The notes below the pieces were generated by a model. The model saw only the letters and a program-made list of their open reading frames with translations. It made no database searches and was not told where the DNA came from. Shown in pieces: positions 18,731 through 27,830 of a stretch of DNA of 64,000 bases. Each line of letters begins with the position of its first letter. Positions within the stretch are counted from its first letter, which is position 1. Position numbers and translations under genes: made by a program. Source of the DNA: CBDCKR01 sp964572045 (lineage in GTDB: Bacteria; Gemmatimonadota; Gemmatimonadetes; Longimicrobiales; Gaopeijiaceae); the NCBI GenBank assembly GCA_964572045.1, contig CAZNEI010000009.1:1-64000 (forward strand), given 5' to 3'.

Positions 18731-21700
18731 TCAACCCCCCGAGCCCAAGTAGGCGCGCACGGCGAGCGGAATCCGGCGGCGAATCAGCGCCTGCTCCACG
18801 CTGGGAGGCGGGCGATCCGGGCCTGATTCGAACGCGACCGCCTCACCCTTGACGAGTGCCGCGATCGGCACGCCGTCCTTGTACAGGACGCGGTTCCGGG
18901 CGAGAGCCGGCACGCGCTGGCCCGGGGTGATGATGCCCGTCAGGTTGAGCGGATCGGCAGCGCTGATCCCGATCAGTTCACCGGAGGGCTTCTGACGGCG
19001 AACGCTGCGAAGTTTGCCCACCGCCTCGGGCAGCGCGAACTGCTCTCCGGCGAAGCCTGACACGAAGCGGCCGCCCCGGATCTCGCTGCGCGCCTCTAGA
19101 CGTCGGTAGGTCCGCAAGAGCTCCCGCCAGGGCACAGCCAGGGCCTCCCGCTCCAGGACGCGACGGAAGACGACGCCGTAGCGTCGCAGGAGCGCTCGCG
19201 CATGCGTTTCGAGGGCGATCCCTCGTCCATCGACGGCCGCGTGATCCTCGAGCGCCGATCCGGCCCCCGGAGCTCCGTGCGCCGCCGAATCCAAGCTCCC
19301 TGTCCGATGCCTGCTCGCCCCCGAGCGCCCCGGATCGAGCAGCCACCAACGACCGGCCCTCTCGACGCCAAAGGGGGAGGTCGCACGACGTCGAAGCCTT
19401 CCGTCGCGCACCGGCCGGCGGCTGGATGGGGTCAGGAGCGCCCTCAGACCGATGAACGCGTCGGACGTCGTGATGCCCAATGCCGTGAGCTCGCCGAGCG
19501 CCTCTTCAACCCGGCTCGGGAGCAGCCCGGTCGCCCGAGTCAGGTCGTCGAAGAAGGAGGGGCCACGCTCGGCGAGCGCGACGAACACGCTCACGGCGTG
19601 CTGGGACAGATCATGGTCCGGAGCCGGGCCCGCGAGAGTGCGCCAAGCCCGCCCATTCTCTCTCAGGAAGAGCGCGACTGGACTCGAACGCAGGGGGCCC
19701 TGGCTCCACCGTCCGGGTTGGTTCCCGCCGGGCGAGGAGAGCCTGCCCCAACCGATCCGGCCCGTCAGGCACAACATATCAAGGTCAGCCGCGTCGTACT
19801 GCTCGCAACGGGCCGGCAAGACATCCCCTTCCCACGCCGCCGCGGGCAGCTCGAAGCCGTCGAGGAGCCGCACGATCTCAGCGAGGCCTTCGGTGCCGCT
19901 CACGCGGGATTCCGGTGCGGCGCGCCCCCACGCGAAGAGAAAGCGCATGTAGTCAGCTGCGCTCACGGGCTCGATCTCGGCGCGAAGGCGGTTCAGCGTA
20001 TAGCGGTGGATCCGCGCCAGGAGGCGGCGATCGCACCACTCCCTCGCCGTAGCGTCCTCGGGTCCGCGTACGCCGGTGAAGGCCCCACGCAGGATTGTGC
20101 CTTCGCTCTCCAGTCCCAGGAGTCCGCGCTCCACCTGAGGGGCTCCGGTGCCCAGGGAGCGGGCGAGGTCGTCGGCGGTGACAGGCCCGAGGGTCTCGCA
20201 CCGGGCGCGCAGGAGGCTGCGCAGAGCCTCGTCCGGCTCGGGGTCGGGCACGTCGAATCCGTCGGGGGGAGCCGGATCGACCTCGAGCCCCCGAAGGCAG
20301 GCCAAGAACTCGGGCACCCGCTCTACCGCCACCCAGAGCGCAGAACCGCCGCCGGTGTCGCCCCCGGGCCGTCCCGCCTCGGCGCCGTCTTCGGCCGACC
20401 TCCAGACGCGCACGGCCCGCCGGTCCGCCATCAGCCTCTCGAACCAGGTCCGCCAATCCGTCCCGCCCGCCTCCGCTTCCTCTGCCGTCAGGAATCCCGA
20501 CGTTAGGAGCGCGTCGTGGAGCTCGTCGGCGTCTCGAGCGTCGGGGCGGGCTTCGTCTCGCACGCGCTCGATCGCGGCGGGGTCGAGTGCGCCGAGCTCG
20601 GCCACGGAGGTCGGCTCCAGCGCCCGACGCGTTCGAACGGCCTGAGTCCGACGCTCCTCCAGGGGCGCGGGATCGAGGAAGGCATACGGTTTGGCGTTGA
20701 GGATCTCGTGGGCCAGGGGAGATGGCTCGGGCGTATCGCGAGCGACGAGCCCCAACGCACCGGCGTGGATTCGGCTCAACAGAGCGACGAGGGCCTCTAG
20801 GTCGCACCACTCGTGGAGGCAGTCTCGGACGGATTGCCGCACGAGCGGGTGATCGGGGATCTCGCGGTCCCCCTCCACGTTTTCGAGGCAGGCAGCCGCC
20901 TCGGGGAATACCGCGGCCAGTAAGTCCTCGGCCTGCATCCGCTGGATCTGGGGTGGGACGTGACGGCCGCCCTGCCGGCGGAGCACGGCGAGCGAGAGGG
21001 TCGCGTTCCACCTCCAGCGGGTCTGGAAGACCGGCGCGTCGAGGAGCGCCTGCGTCAGCACGTCCTCGACGGAAGCGGGGTTGAGGTAGCGGAACACGTC
21101 GTCGAGCGGGAAGGAGTGCTGCGGTCCCAGGGACAGCAAGACGCAATCGTCGGTGGCCGCCGCTTGCAGCTCGAAGTTGAAGCTGCGGCAGAAGCGCTTC
21201 CGCAACGCAAGCCCCCACGCGCGGTTCACGCGGCTCCCGAATGGCGCATGCAGCACGAGCTGCATGCCGCCCGCTTCGTCGAAGAAGCGCTCGAGCACAA
21301 GCGTCTCCTGGGTCGGGACGACGCCGAGAAGATGCCGTGTCTCGGCGATGTACTCCACGAGCTGGCGTGCCGCGGCTTCCGACACCCCGCCGCATTCGCT
21401 CAGCCACCGCTCGGCGGCCTCGCGGTCCTCGAGCCTGTCTTCCAGGTCGCGGCGGAGCCGGGATACCGCCGCTGACAGCTCAGGGCTGCGCGCTGGCGCC
21501 TCACCTAACCAGAACGGGATATTCGGCGGCTCTCCGGCGGCGTCCGCCACGCGTACGGTACCGCGCTCGATCCGCACGATCCGCCACGAGGCGTTGCCGA
21601 GCTGAAAGATATCCCCGGCCATGCTCTCGATCGCGAAGTCCTCGTTGAGCGATCCGAGGTAGGTCTCCGAAGGCTCCAGGAGGACGCGGTAGTCCGCGTT

Positions 21701-23209
21701 GTCGGGGATCGCGCCTCCGGACGTAATCGCCGAGATGCGCGCCGCGCGCCGCCCCCGGAGCCGACGATGGACGGCGTCACGATGAAGGTAGGCGCCGCGG
21801 CGTCCGCGCTGCGTGGCGTATCCGTGTGCGACCATCCTGACGACGTGGTCGAACGCCTCGCGCGCCAAGTCTCGGTAGGGGTGTGCGCGTCGGACGAGTG
21901 CGAACAGAAGGTCTTCAGCCCACTCCTCGCAGGCCACCTCGGCCACGACCTGTTGCGCGAGCACGTCGAGAGGTGCCTCGATCGGCCCGATGCGGTCGAG
22001 CTCGCCCGCCCGCACGGCTCTCAGAACCGCAACCGACTCGACGAGCTCGTCGCGCGTCAGGGGAAAGACGCGGCCCTTCGGAGTTCCGTCTACCGTGTGT
22101 CCCGAGCGTCCCACCCGCTGCAGGAGCGTGGCGATGCGACGCACGGAGCCGATCTGGCAGACGAGGTCGACCGCGCCGATATCGATCCCCAACTCGAGCG
22201 ACGCCGTAGCGACGAGCGCGCGGAGCCTTCCGTCCTTGAGACGACGCTCGGCGTCGAGGCGCGTTTCCTTCGAAAGGCTTCCATGATGAGCCGTCACCGC
22301 CTCCGCGCCGAGGCGCTCCTCGAGATCCCGGGCGACCCGCTCCGCCAGTCGCCTCGTGTTGACGAATACGAGCGTCGTGCGGTGCTGCTCCACGAGCGTG
22401 GTGAGTCGGTCATAGACCTCCCCCCAGACCTCATGCGACATCACCGCCTCAAGCGGAGAGCCGGGCAGTTCGATCGCCAGGTCGAGAGCCCTGAGGTGAC
22501 CCTCGTCGACGATCGCGCAGTCGGGCGTTCCCCCACTGTCGACCCTGCCCGAACCGACAAGGAAGCGCGCCACGTCCCGGATCGGTCTCTGGGTGGCCGA
22601 GAGACCGATCCGGAGCAGCTCGCCCCCGGTCACGTGCTCAAGGCGCTCGAGGCTGAGCGCGAGGTGCGCACCACGCCGCGACTCGAGCACCGCGTGAATC
22701 TCGTCGACGATGACCGTGCGCACTGTGGCTAGGACTTCGCGGCTCCGCCGCGCCGTCAACAGCAGGTAGAGCGACTCGGGTGTCGTGACGAGGATGTGGG
22801 GCGGCCGGCGGAGCATCGCCTGCCGCTCCGAGGATGAGGTGTCTCCGGTGCGGATGGCTGCGGTGATCTTGACCGCAGACGATCCGAGGGCCGCAGCCTT
22901 CCGGCGAATCTCCCGTCTCGGTTCGGCAAGGTTGCGGTGTATATCCGCGGAGAGCGCCTTGAGGGGCGAGACGTAGAGCACACGGGTCTGGTCCGGGAGG
23001 CCGCCCCGCTCCTCACCCTCGCGGTACAGCTCGTCGACCGCGTTCAGAAACGCCGCAAGCGTCTTGCCCGACCCCGTCGGCGCGGCGATAAGCGTATTTT
23101 GGCCCGAGCGGATCGCCGCCCAGCCGCGTCGTTGCGCCGGCGTGGGCGCTTCGAAGCGGTCAGAGAACCAGCCGGCGACCGCCGGGTGGAAGCCCGGAAT
23201 AGACATCAC
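18731..23209 (-). CDS. lhr: Large ATP-dependent helicase Lhr
   Basis: A 1492-residue superfamily 2 helicase of the full-length Lhr type, associated with DNA repair in bacteria. The Lhr-core has a Q-motif-like FEAPTPAQRRGW, Walker A APTGSGKT at 43-50, a DEIH box (VDEIHAVLESRRGAH) near residue 170, GLSATQ, a LVFVNTRRLAERVA motif IV, VATASLELGIDIGAVDLV and QRVGRSGH motif VI. The long C-terminal extension to the end of the chain is the Lhr-CTD with winged-helix repeats. No stop or frameshift is visible. It is convergent with the amine oxidase gene. Several long antisense frames across it are shadows of its codon bias. Confidence 0.93.
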   Translation of the reverse strand: MMSIPGFHPAVAGWFSDRFEAPTPAQRRGWAAIRSGQNTLIAAPTGSGKTLAAFLNAVDELYREGEERGGLPDQTRVLYVSPLKALSADIHRNLAEPRREIRRKAAALGSSAVKITAAIRTGDTSSSERQAMLRRPPHILVTTPESLYLLLTARRSREVLATVRTVIVDEIHAVLESRRGAHLALSLERLEHVTGGELLRIGLSATQRPIRDVARFLVGSGRVDSGGTPDCAIVDEGHLRALDLAIELPGSPLEAVMSHEVWGEVYDRLTTLVEQHRTTLVFVNTRRLAERVARDLEERLGAEAVTAHHGSLSKETRLDAERRLKDGRLRALVATASLELGIDIGAVDLVCQIGSVRRIATLLQRVGRSGHTVDGTPKGRVFPLTRDELVESVAVLRAVRAGELDRIGPIEAPLDVLAQQVVAEVACEEWAEDLLFALVRRAHPYRDLAREAFDHVVRMVAHGYATQRGRRGAYLHRDAVHRRLRGRRAARISAITSGGAIPDNADYRVLLEPSETYLGSLNEDFAIESMAGDIFQLGNASWRIVRIERGTVRVADAAGEPPNIPFWLGEAPARSPELSAAVSRLRRDLEDRLEDREAAERWLSECGGVSEAAARQLVEYIAETRHLLGVVPTQETLVLERFFDEAGGMQLVLHAPFGSRVNRAWGLALRKRFCRSFNFELQAAATDDCVLLSLGPQHSFPLDDVFRYLNPASVEDVLTQALLDAPVFQTRWRWNATLSLAVLRRQGGRHVPPQIQRMQAEDLLAAVFPEAAACLENVEGDREIPDHPLVRQSVRDCLHEWCDLEALVALLSRIHAGALGLVARDTPEPSPLAHEILNAKPYAFLDPAPLEERRTQAVRTRRALEPTSVAELGALDPAAIERVRDEARPDARDADELHDALLTSGFLTAEEAEAGGTDWRTWFERLMADRRAVRVWRSAEDGAEAGRPGGDTGGGSALWVAVERVPEFLACLRGLEVDPAPPDGFDVPDPEPDEALRSLLRARCETLGPVTADDLARSLGTGAPQVERGLLGLESEGTILRGAFTGVRGPEDATAREWCDRRLLARIHRYTLNRLRAEIEPVSAADYMRFLFAWGRAAPESRVSGTEGLAEIVRLLDGFELPAAAWEGDVLPARCEQYDAADLDMLCLTGRIGWGRLSSPGGNQPGRWSQGPLRSSPVALFLRENGRAWRTLAGPAPDHDLSQHAVSVFVALAERGPSFFDDLTRATGLLPSRVEEALGELTALGITTSDAFIGLRALLTPSSRRPVRDGRLRRRATSPFGVERAGRWWLLDPGRSGASRHRTGSLDSAAHGAPGAGSALEDHAAVDGRGIALETHARALLRRYGVVFRRVLEREALAVPWRELLRTYRRLEARSEIRGGRFVSGFAGEQFALPEAVGKLRSVRRQKPSGELIGISAADPLNLTGIITPGQRVPALARNRVLYKDGVPIAALVKGEAVAFESGPDRPPPSVEQALIRRRIPLAVRAYLGSGG

Positions 23210-23366
23210 GGATGATTGTCCCTCGCCCAGGGCGCGAGGCTACGCCTTCCATCGGGGAATCTGTAGGATCACCCGGCTACTAGGGCTCCCATCCGCGACG
23301 TCTCGGTCGAGGCGAAGTCCCGCTCGAGTCTTGCGAGCCGGCCTCCACGGCCGGCCCGCGACGAGT

Positions 23367-24008
23367 TCAGTCGCCCTGCGGGTTTGCCGCGCTGAAGTGG
23401 AGGTGCACGACCTTCCACTCGTCGTCGCGCATCATCAGCGTCGTCGACATCTGGTAATTCGCCGTTCGGATCGAACCGTCCTCTTCCCGGTAATCGGCGG
23501 TCAGGAGGTAGGAGACCACCGCCGCTTCCCCCGAAGGCAGCGCGTGCACCTGAACGTCCGAGATCTCCGTCCCGGCCACCCCACCGGTCGCCGCAACGAA
23601 CTCGGTCCAGGAATCGTTGTACGCGTCCCAGCTTCCGCGACCCCCGGGGCCCCACCAGGTCAGATCCATGGCATAATGCGCCATATAGGCTGCGACATCG
23701 TTCGCAAGGTAGGCGTCCGTGAGCGACTGGACGAAGTCTCGAGCCCCCTGCTCCACCGGGCTCCCTGACTCCTCCATCATCTCGTCGCCCGACTCCTCCA
23801 TCATCTCGTCGCCCGACTCCGCAGCCTCCTGCATCATCTCGTCGCCCGACTCCGGAGCCTCCTCCATCATCATCTCGTCGCCCGACTCCGGAGCTTCCTC
23901 CATCATGTCGCCCGACTCCGGAGCGTCCGCCACGCAGGCCGCCCCGAGAACGGCCGCTAGGATTGCGAAAGAACGTAGGTCTCTGCGATTCCTCCGTGAG
24001 CTGCGCAT
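23367..24008 (-). CDS. Repeat-containing exported protein with SnoaL-like/DUF4440 domain
   Basis: About 213 residues. After a basic start (RSSRRNRRDLR), a hydrophobic stretch ends in AAVLGAAC, a near-lipobox, so this may be a lipoprotein or other exported protein. Residues about 30-85 are tandem copies of an 11-residue unit like APESGDEMMEE, strongly acidic and Met-rich, encoded by 33-base DNA repeats. The rest is an NTF2-like fold of SnoaL/DUF4440 type: FVQSLTDAYLANDVAAYMAHYA, LTWWGPGG, DDEWKVVHLHFS. Such domains are often small-molecule binding or catalytic; function here is unknown. I start at the ATG 11 codons inside the longest frame because the signal-like sequence follows it directly. 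Confidence 0.75.
   Translation of the reverse strand: MRSSRRNRRDLRSFAILAAVLGAACVADAPESGDMMEEAPESGDEMMMEEAPESGDEMMQEAAESGDEMMEESGDEMMEESGSPVEQGARDFVQSLTDAYLANDVAAYMAHYAMDLTWWGPGGRGSWDAYNDSWTEFVAATGGVAGTEISDVQVHALPSGEAAVVSYLLTADYREEDGSIRTANYQMSTTLMMRDDEWKVVHLHFSAANPQGD
23761..23930. repeat. tandem 33-base coding repeats
   Basis: Five to six imperfect in-frame units read on the plus strand roughly as ctcgtcgcccgactcc followed by a variable gcctcctccatcat portion; two shortened units lie at the left end. They encode ESGDEMMEE-type peptides. All length differences are multiples of three, so the reading frame is kept. Confidence 0.85.
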
Positions 24009-24077
24009 CGCCACCTCCTGTCTTCTACCGCTACGATTCAACCGCCCCGGGTCTCGGAGCGACTCCCCATCCTCTGG

Positions 24078-24494
24078 TCAGAACTTCTTGTGCGCCTTCC
24101 CTAGGTCGACAAGCGGGTGGTGCGGCGACATCTGAAACTTCAGCAACAGCTCGCGGGCGACCATGTCCCGCTCCTGTTGCGTGTCGGGAAGCTCCATGTC
24201 TTCCGGCACCGCGACCCAGCCGTTGATGTTGCGGTCGAACACGGCCGCGCGACCCTCCTCGTACCCCATATGCACATCTTCCAACCAGTTAAGGTCGCTC
24301 CAGCCCATGAGGTCGATGTACTTCTTCAGCAGGGGAGTCAGCAGAGAGTAGTCGGGCACCAGGTTGACGTCGTACCGGTAGCCGATGTGCTGGCCGATCT
24401 CGACCTCGCGCTCCGTCTCCAGCCCGCTCGACGTGAGGTAATAGTCGACATCCGTCTCTTGGGACTCGTCCGTCCTGCGCGCCTCGTCACTCAC
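24078..24494 (-). CDS. Unknown protein at the end of the N-methylglutamate synthase operon
   Basis: A 138-residue protein I do not recognise. Start chosen at a GTG with GGCGGAGAG close upstream; an in-frame extension to 24584 is possible. It is acidic at the N-terminus, then has DVDYYLTSSGLE, a GQHIGYRYDVNLVPDY segment, LLKKYIDLMGWSDLNW, RNINGWV and a C-terminal MSPHHPLVDLGKAHKKF. It is rich in Tyr and Trp, with no signal peptide, membrane helix or Cys motif. It follows mgsC by 91 bases on the same strand, so it is likely co-transcribed and may be an accessory or stabilising subunit; that role is inference. Confidence 0.65.
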   Translation of the reverse strand: MSDEARRTDESQETDVDYYLTSSGLETEREVEIGQHIGYRYDVNLVPDYSLLTPLLKKYIDLMGWSDLNWLEDVHMGYEEGRAAVFDRNINGWVAVPEDMELPDTQQERDMVARELLLKFQMSPHHPLVDLGKAHKKF

Positions 24495-24585
24495 GTTCTC
24501 TCCGCCCTCCCGAATCAGGATGTTCACTCCCAGTGACGCGGGCAAGGAAGCTGGGTCGGGCCTGTCCCTGTCCGCGCTCGGCAAT

Positions 24586-25932
24586 CTAGAATCGCGTCAT
24601 CTCCGGCTGCCCGACCGTGTGACGAGTTCCGGCCAGAGGCACCTCGGCCATCGCCGAAGCCTCGTAGGTCAGCGCCGCAAGATCTTCGGGCTCGAGCGAG
24701 TGGACGTTCGTCTTTCCGCAGGCCCGGGCCATCATCTGGCACTCGATGGCAAGCGTATGGAGGAAATTATAGACCCGGACCGCCGCCTCGTCAGGGTCGA
24801 GCCGCTTGCGGAGCTCTGGATCCTGGGTGGCGACGCCGACCGGGCAGAGGCCGGTGTGGCAGTGATAGCACTGACCCGCCGGCACACCCACCGTCCCCTC
24901 GTAGTCAGCCTCCGGGATGTCGCGGTTGCAGTTGAGGGCCACCATCGCCGCCGTGCCGATCGCAATGGCGTCGGCACCCAAGGCGAGCGCCTTGGCCACG
25001 TCGGCCCCATTGCGGATGCCTCCAGCGTAGACGAGCGAGATCTCGCCGGTCTTTCCCACGTCGTCGAGTGCGTGCCTGGCCTGACGGATAGCGGCGATTC
25101 CCGGCACGCCGGTCTCTTCGGTGGCGAGATGGGGTCCGGCTCCGGTGGAGCCCTCCATGCCGTCCACGTAGATGCTGTCGGGCCCCGTCTTGGCGGCCAT
25201 GCGAACGTCGTCGTAGACGCGCGCGGCACCCAGTTTCAACTGAATGGGGATCTCGCCGTTGGTCGCCTCACGGATCTCATCGATCTTGAGCGCCAGATCA
25301 TCCGGCCCCAGCCAATCCGGGTGACGGGCCGGCGAGCGTTGATCGATCCCCGCGGGGAGGCTGCGCATCTCGGCCACCTGGTCGGTGACCTTCTGGCCCA
25401 TCAGGTGCCCGCCGAGACCGACCTTGCACCCCTGCCCGATGAAGAACTCGCACGCATCGGCCACGCGCAGGTGATGCGGGTTGAATCCGTAGCGGGACTG
25501 GATGCACTGGTAGAGCCACTTCGACGAGTACCTGCGCTCGTCGGGGAGCATGCCGCCCTCCCCCGAACACGTCGCGGTGCCCGCCATCGTGGCGCCGCGC
25601 GCCAGCGCGACCTTCGCTTCGTAGGACAGGGCGCCGAAGCTCATCCCGGTGATGTAGATCGGAATGTCCAGCACGAGAGGGCGCTTCGCCTTCGGTCCGA
25701 GCACGGTTTCCGTGATGCACTTCTCGCGGTATCCCTCGATCACGAACCGGGTCAGCGTGCCGGGGAGGAAGGTGAGGTCGTCCCATGTCGGGATCCTCTT
25801 GAAGAGGGCCATCCCGCGCATCCGGTATCGGCCAAGGTCCGACTTGATGTGGATGTCATCGATGACATCGGGCGGGAACAGGTAGTTCTGCCCCAGCGTG
25901 TCCTTGCTGCGCTTGCCGTTGTCGTCCGTCAC
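24586..25932 (-). CDS. mgsC: FMN-binding glutamate synthase-like subunit (N-methylglutamate synthase MgsC/GlxD)
   Basis: A 448-residue protein matching the FMN and iron-sulfur part of glutamate synthase as a separate subunit. TGMSFGALSYEAKVALARGA, GEGGMLPDERR, IQLKLGAARVYDDVRMAAKTG, YVDGMEGSTGAGP and GGIRNGADVAKALALGADA are the FMN-barrel motifs. The 3Fe-4S cluster cysteines are in CYHCHTGLCPVGVATQ. In N-methylglutamate synthase this subunit joins the amino group to 2-oxoglutarate or transfers methylamine. The GTG start overlaps the mgsB stop by 4 bases, as expected for stoichiometric subunits. Glutamate synthase proper would be one chain of about 1500 residues. Confidence 0.85.
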   Translation of the reverse strand: MTDDNGKRSKDTLGQNYLFPPDVIDDIHIKSDLGRYRMRGMALFKRIPTWDDLTFLPGTLTRFVIEGYREKCITETVLGPKAKRPLVLDIPIYITGMSFGALSYEAKVALARGATMAGTATCSGEGGMLPDERRYSSKWLYQCIQSRYGFNPHHLRVADACEFFIGQGCKVGLGGHLMGQKVTDQVAEMRSLPAGIDQRSPARHPDWLGPDDLALKIDEIREATNGEIPIQLKLGAARVYDDVRMAAKTGPDSIYVDGMEGSTGAGPHLATEETGVPGIAAIRQARHALDDVGKTGEISLVYAGGIRNGADVAKALALGADAIAIGTAAMVALNCNRDIPEADYEGTVGVPAGQCYHCHTGLCPVGVATQDPELRKRLDPDEAAVRVYNFLHTLAIECQMMARACGKTNVHSLEPEDLAALTYEASAMAEVPLAGTRHTVGQPEMTRF

Positions 25933-26765
25933 AGCACGATCTTCTTTTCAGTGGGTTCGAGGTTGTCGTAGTTCCAGAGCTGCTTGCCGGCAACGATCTT
26001 CTGGAGGTTCTCCGCGCCCTTGGGGGCCTCGAGGCCGTAGAGCGCGAGCTTGCGCTTCAGCCACGCGGCCTCGAAGTCGGTCATCTCTCCTCGCACGGCG
26101 TCGATGCCGAGCGAGGCGATCTCCCCTCCGACGTAGATCGTCCCGTCGTACATGGAGTCGCCGAGGTTCTCATCCGCGTCTCCGAGAACGATCATGCGGC
26201 CCCGCTGCATCATGAACGCCGACAGCATGCCGGTGCGCCCACCCACGATGATCGTGCCGCCCTTCTGGTTGATCCCGGTTCGCGCTCCCACGTCTCCCAG
26301 GCAGACGAGGTCGCCCCCGCGGAGCGCCGCGCCGAACGACGAGCCCGCGTTCTTCTCCACCACGACCGTGCCCGCCATCATGTTCTCGGCGCAAGACCAG
26401 CCCACGCGCCCGGTAATCCTTACGTTCGGGCCGTCGAGCAGGCCGACGCCAAAGTACCCGAGCGAGCCGCGGAACTCGAGCTGCAGCCGATTGAGGATCC
26501 CCACTCCGAGGGCGTGTTTGGCTCCCGGGTTGCGGACGATGATGTGCCCGTATCCCTCCTCCATCAGCTCGCGAATGCAAAGGTTGACGGCGCTCGTGTC
26601 CAGGTCCGCCGCGTCGATCTCGGCGGTGCGATCGATGTCGACGTCGACACTGTCCGGATAGACCAGATTCTCCGCTTCCTCGGCGCGGAAGAAGGTCTGG
26701 TAGGAACGTCCAAGGAGCTTCTCGGCGTGCACGCCGGTCAGATCGACTCTCGCTTGTTCCCCCAA
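25929..26765 (-). CDS. mgsB: GXGXG-domain subunit (N-methylglutamate synthase MgsB/GlxC)
   Basis: A 278-residue protein equal to the C-terminal right-handed beta-helix (GXGXG) domain of glutamate synthase. Regular glycine turns are visible: GVGLLDGPNVRITGRVGW, AGTVVVEKNAGSSFG, GGDLVCLGDVGARTG, GGTIIVGGRTGML, RGRMIVLGDADENLGDSMYDGTIYVGG. In the split enzyme it is a structural core between amidotransferase-like and FMN subunits. It starts at TTG, supported by an unusually strong ribosome-binding site, and no good ATG lies nearby. Its stop overlaps the mgsC start. Confidence 0.85.
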   Translation of the reverse strand: MGEQARVDLTGVHAEKLLGRSYQTFFRAEEAENLVYPDSVDVDIDRTAEIDAADLDTSAVNLCIRELMEEGYGHIIVRNPGAKHALGVGILNRLQLEFRGSLGYFGVGLLDGPNVRITGRVGWSCAENMMAGTVVVEKNAGSSFGAALRGGDLVCLGDVGARTGINQKGGTIIVGGRTGMLSAFMMQRGRMIVLGDADENLGDSMYDGTIYVGGEIASLGIDAVRGEMTDFEAAWLKRKLALYGLEAPKGAENLQKIVAGKQLWNYDNLEPTEKKIVL

Positions 26766-26768
26766 CGT

Positions 26769-26778
26769 CTCCCCTCCT
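26769..26778 (-). promoter_or_regulatory. strong ribosome-binding site for a TTG start
   Basis: AGGAGGGGAG on the minus strand precedes the TTG at 26765; the AGGAGG core is 7 bases from the start. It explains efficient initiation at a rare start codon. Confidence 0.7.
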
Positions 26779-26852
26779 ATTCGCTTCGGCTGTTCTCTTG
26801 CATCGGTCTCTCGTCCCCGTGCTCGCCCGGGGAGTCCCGCCCTTCGGGATTG

Positions 26853-27803
26853 CTACTGCGTGCTCCACACACGCACGTCTCCAGCGTAGGGGTCGAAGGT
26901 GTCGATCTCCTCGCGGAAGACGGTCCGAATCGCGACCTCTTCGGATGCCATCGCGATGCAGTTGTCGCCTTCGTACAGCACCATCGGCTTCGCGGCCATC
27001 GTGTCCTTGGCCATCCCCAGGGAGTCGTGGGTGGCAACGAGGTAGCTGAACACGCCGTCAAGCTCGTCGATCGACTGGTGCATCGCCTCTTCCAACGACT
27101 TTCCCCCCTCGGTCAGCTCGGCGATGTATACGGCGATGAGTTCGGAGTCGCAGTCGGAGAGGAAGCGGTGGCCGCTGCGCTCCAGCTCCCGGCGCCGGGT
27201 CCAATAGTTGGTGAGCTGGCCGTTGTGCACGACGGAGACGTCACTCGACGGGTAGGCCCAGTAGGGATGGGCGGAGCGGATGTCGACGTCCGATTCCGTC
27301 GCCATGCGCGTGTGGCCGATGCTGTGCGTGCCGACGAAGTCGGTCACTTCGTATTGATTGCTCACGTCGGTGGCATCGCCCAGGTCCTTGATGAGCTCGA
27401 GAGCCCGGCCCATCGACAGCACTTCCGTACTCTCGACGTCCTCCATGTAGTCGGCCAATCGTGCGAGGCTGTCGAGCTTGGGCGAGAAGCGGATACGATA
27501 GCGGAAAGCGTATTCCGTCGGCGCCTCCGCCAGGAGGATCGTACCGCCCATCGACTCAATGCGCTTGTCTACCTCGGCTCGGCGCGCCTTGATGTGCTCG
27601 TGGATCTCAACCCCCGACGAGTCGAGATCCTCACGCTCCGCAACCTTGAAGCGTACGACCAGCTCTTCGGCCACGGGCACTCCGTAGAAGGCGAAGCCGG
27701 TGGAGTCGGGGCCCCGATGCTTCATGGCCTGGAGCATGGAGGTCATCTCTCCTCCGACGTTGCCCCTCTCCCCGCGGTGAATGATGCCGGCGATTCCACA
27801 CAT
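26853..27803 (-). CDS. mgsA: Class II glutamine amidotransferase-like subunit (N-methylglutamate synthase MgsA/GlxB)
   Basis: A 316-residue Ntn-type amidotransferase domain. It begins MCGIAGIIHRGERG, so Cys2 becomes the N-terminal nucleophile after Met removal. LQAMKHRGPDSTGFA, SIGHTRMATESDVDIRSAHPYW and SVVHNGQLTNYW are the family's glutamine-binding and oxyanion segments, and LSDCDSELIAVYI is the usual D-SE motif. In the Mgs complex it handles the gamma-glutamyl substrate (gamma-glutamylmethylamide) and releases methylamine inside the complex. It lies 27 bases after gmaS and 87 bases before mgsB on the same strand. Confidence 0.87.
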   Translation of the reverse strand: MCGIAGIIHRGERGNVGGEMTSMLQAMKHRGPDSTGFAFYGVPVAEELVVRFKVAEREDLDSSGVEIHEHIKARRAEVDKRIESMGGTILLAEAPTEYAFRYRIRFSPKLDSLARLADYMEDVESTEVLSMGRALELIKDLGDATDVSNQYEVTDFVGTHSIGHTRMATESDVDIRSAHPYWAYPSSDVSVVHNGQLTNYWTRRRELERSGHRFLSDCDSELIAVYIAELTEGGKSLEEAMHQSIDELDGVFSYLVATHDSLGMAKDTMAAKPMVLYEGDNCIAMASEEVAIRTVFREEIDTFDPYAGDVRVWSTQ

Positions 27804-27830
27804 CGTCTTTATCCCGGTTCTCTTGCCCGG

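Noticed and set aside
19202..21407. Long frames on both strands across lhr
   Set aside because: They overlap well-defined helicase motifs and their translations are Arg/Pro/Ala-rich without domains.
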